A stretch of 64,000 nucleotides of DNA, taken from NCBI RefSeq assembly GCF_902506415.1, contig NZ_LR733275.1, positions 1 through 64,000 on the forward strand. Reading direction: 5' to 3'. The notes beneath the pieces were generated by a model. That model was not told where the DNA came from. It saw nothing but the letters and a program-made list of their open reading frames with translations, and ran no database searches. This document shows, piece after piece, positions 62,805-64,000 of the stretch (position 1 is its first letter; each line of letters starts with the position of its first letter). Position numbers and translations under genes: made by a program. Source of the DNA: Massilia sp. 9I. Its GTDB lineage: Bacteria; Pseudomonadota; Gammaproteobacteria; Burkholderiales; Burkholderiaceae_D.

Positions 62805-64000
62805 AAAAATCACGCAAGGGAGCCATCGCGCTGCGCGGCTGGGAACGGCGCGACCAGCTGGTGCTGGTCGCCTCCTTCTTCCTGCTCTTCCCCGGCTTCT
62901 TCTTCTATCACACCCTGCTCGGCACCGGCACCACCGGCGCCTTCCTGGGCGGCTATTTTGCGCCGGTCGCCGTGGCCTTCGCCATGCCGGTGTGCCTGAT
63001 CTACCTGGCGCGCGTGCGGCGCGACCCGCGCCGGCTGACCATGGTCGATCTCCACTACGGCCTGTTCTTCGCCTATTTCCTGACGGTGGTGCTGGTCAAT
63101 GGCGCCTCCGGCGCCAACCGTACGATCGTGACCAACCACATCCTGGGCATCCTGTTCATGGTGCTGGTCTATATCCAGTTCAGCCTTATCGATTTCGACA
63201 GCCGCCGCTTCCGGGTCGTCGGCATACTCAGCCTGGCCGCGATGTCCACCATCGCGTTCACCAACTCAGTGGACGGCGTGTTCTACCTGGGCGCGCTGGG
63301 CATCGCCAAGGATGCCGACGCGCTCGCCACTTACCAGGGTTTCTCGCGCTCCTACCTGTTCACCTACCTGGCCGTGGTCAGCTTCACCCGCCACCTGCCG
63401 CTGCGCCTGGTGCTGCATGCGCTGGGCGCCGCCACCCTGTTCGTCAACACCGCGCGCAGCGAGTTCGCGGCCCTGCTGTTCACGATCCCGGTAATCGAGT
63501 TCTACTATTCGCGCCACAAGCTCTACTTCATCCTGGCGGCCGCCATGGTGGCGGTCCTGCTCTCGATGTACTTCGACCAGATCCTGGCGTCGCTGCCTTC
63601 GAACCGCATCCTGGAACTGCTCGACCTGTCGCACTCGACATCGGCCAACAAGCGCCACCAGCTCACCGTGCACGCCTGGCAGACCGTGTCGGCCCATCCG
63701 CTGTTCGGCGACTACGCCAGCTACAAGCCCGGCTATTACTCCCACAACGTGCTGTCGGCCTGGGTCGACCTGGGCCTGTTCGGCATGGTCTACCTGGCGG
63801 CGCTGGCGGTGCTGCCGATCACGCCGATGTTCATCCACGAATACTTCGCCGCCCGCGACCGCGGCCTGTTCATGTGCGCCTTTGCGTTCGCCTGCGTCAC
63901 CATCCTGCTGCTGCTGACGTCCCACTACTTCACCGACATGCTGCTCAGCGCCACCCTCGGCTGCTGCGCGCGTTACGCCTACGAGAGGAAACATGGCCCG
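62801..64000 (+). CDS. O-antigen polymerase/ligase-like membrane protein (Wzy_C type), partial
   Basis: 400 codons with no stop before the window ends. Many hydrophobic segments (LVLVASFFLLFPGFFFYHTL, FAPVAVAFAMPVCLIYLA, YLFTYLAVVSFTRHLPL, KLYFILAAAMVAVLLSMYF and others). The large periplasmic loop with RHQLTVHAWQTVSAHPLFGD and YYSHNVLSAWVDLGLFGMVY is the Wzy/WaaL signature, including the His of SHN. It polymerises or ligates the repeat units. It overlaps wzx by four bases. The 3' end is outside. Confidence 0.85.
   Translation, partial: MKKSRKGAIALRGWERRDQLVLVASFFLLFPGFFFYHTLLGTGTTGAFLGGYFAPVAVAFAMPVCLIYLARVRRDPRRLTMVDLHYGLFFAYFLTVVLVNGASGANRTIVTNHILGILFMVLVYIQFSLIDFDSRRFRVVGILSLAAMSTIAFTNSVDGVFYLGALGIAKDADALATYQGFSRSYLFTYLAVVSFTRHLPLRLVLHALGAATLFVNTARSEFAALLFTIPVIEFYYSRHKLYFILAAAMVAVLLSMYFDQILASLPSNRILELLDLSHSTSANKRHQLTVHAWQTVSAHPLFGDYASYKPGYYSHNVLSAWVDLGLFGMVYLAALAVLPITPMFIHEYFAARDRGLFMCAFAFACVTILLLLTSHYFTDMLLSATLGCCARYAYERKHGP

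Overview
The window is GC-rich bacterial chromosome. Gene content points to a betaproteobacterium of the Oxalobacteraceae, most likely Massilia or a close relative. The pointers are the cysS-alkA-accA-tilS-lysC run followed by tRNA-Ser, a phasin, a remnant of the IcmF-type fused mutase, a Burkholderiales-style T6SS and a Xanthomonas/Caulobacter-type TonB receptor. The genus is inferred from gene order and protein resemblance, not from a search.

Layout. 1-4.7 kb is a disturbed stretch. It holds an rRNA-operon promoter and boxA leader reading leftward off the window, an AraC-type regulator frameshifted in a run of seven C, an aldehyde dehydrogenase, a broken DUF6328-like gene, and a 5' truncated 5S rRNA gene that abuts the last ~170 codons of icmF. 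4.7-13.1 kb is housekeeping: tRNA-Ser, lysC, tilS, accA, a DNA glycosylase and cysS on the minus strand, then two cyclophilins and lpxH on the plus strand. 13.1-25.2 kb carries an orphan MqsA-like protein, a GntR/ABC transporter operon, yceH, cysE, rlmB, rnr, three identical tRNA-Leu(CAG) genes, a DUF1444 gene, a CueR-like regulator with a textbook 19-bp-spacer promoter, and a phasin.

25.2-42.8 kb is a type VI secretion locus in three blocks: tssB-tssC-hcp-tssE-tssH-tssA (minus, led by a lipoprotein gene), tssJ-tssK-tssL (plus), and an M15 peptidase, tssM, tagF and an OmpA protein (minus). tssF, tssG, vgrG and PAAR genes are not in it. A strong hairpin plus T-run lies directly after hcp.

42.9-46.8 kb is a two-gene DNA-repair operon: a FAN1-like VRR-NUC nuclease and an XPD/DinG-like helicase with an N-terminal PDDEXK-like region. 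A near-perfect LexA box (TACTGT-N8-ACAGTA) lies just before the first start codon, so I predict SOS control. This is the most interesting regulatory observation in the window. 46.8-49.8 kb is a LiaI/LiaF-like membrane pair followed by a LytS-type kinase and a LytTR response regulator, probably an envelope-stress circuit. 49.9-54.9 kb has two very small genes, a large TonB-dependent receptor and a DUF1460 lipoprotein.

55.3 kb to the end is a polysaccharide locus: a membrane nucleotide-sugar dehydratase, then WbpA-, WbpB-, WbpD- and WbpE-like enzymes, which together would make UDP-2,3-diacetamido-glucuronic acid, then a flippase and a Wzy/ligase-like protein that runs off the window. No CRISPR array, complete insertion sequence or prophage was recognised.
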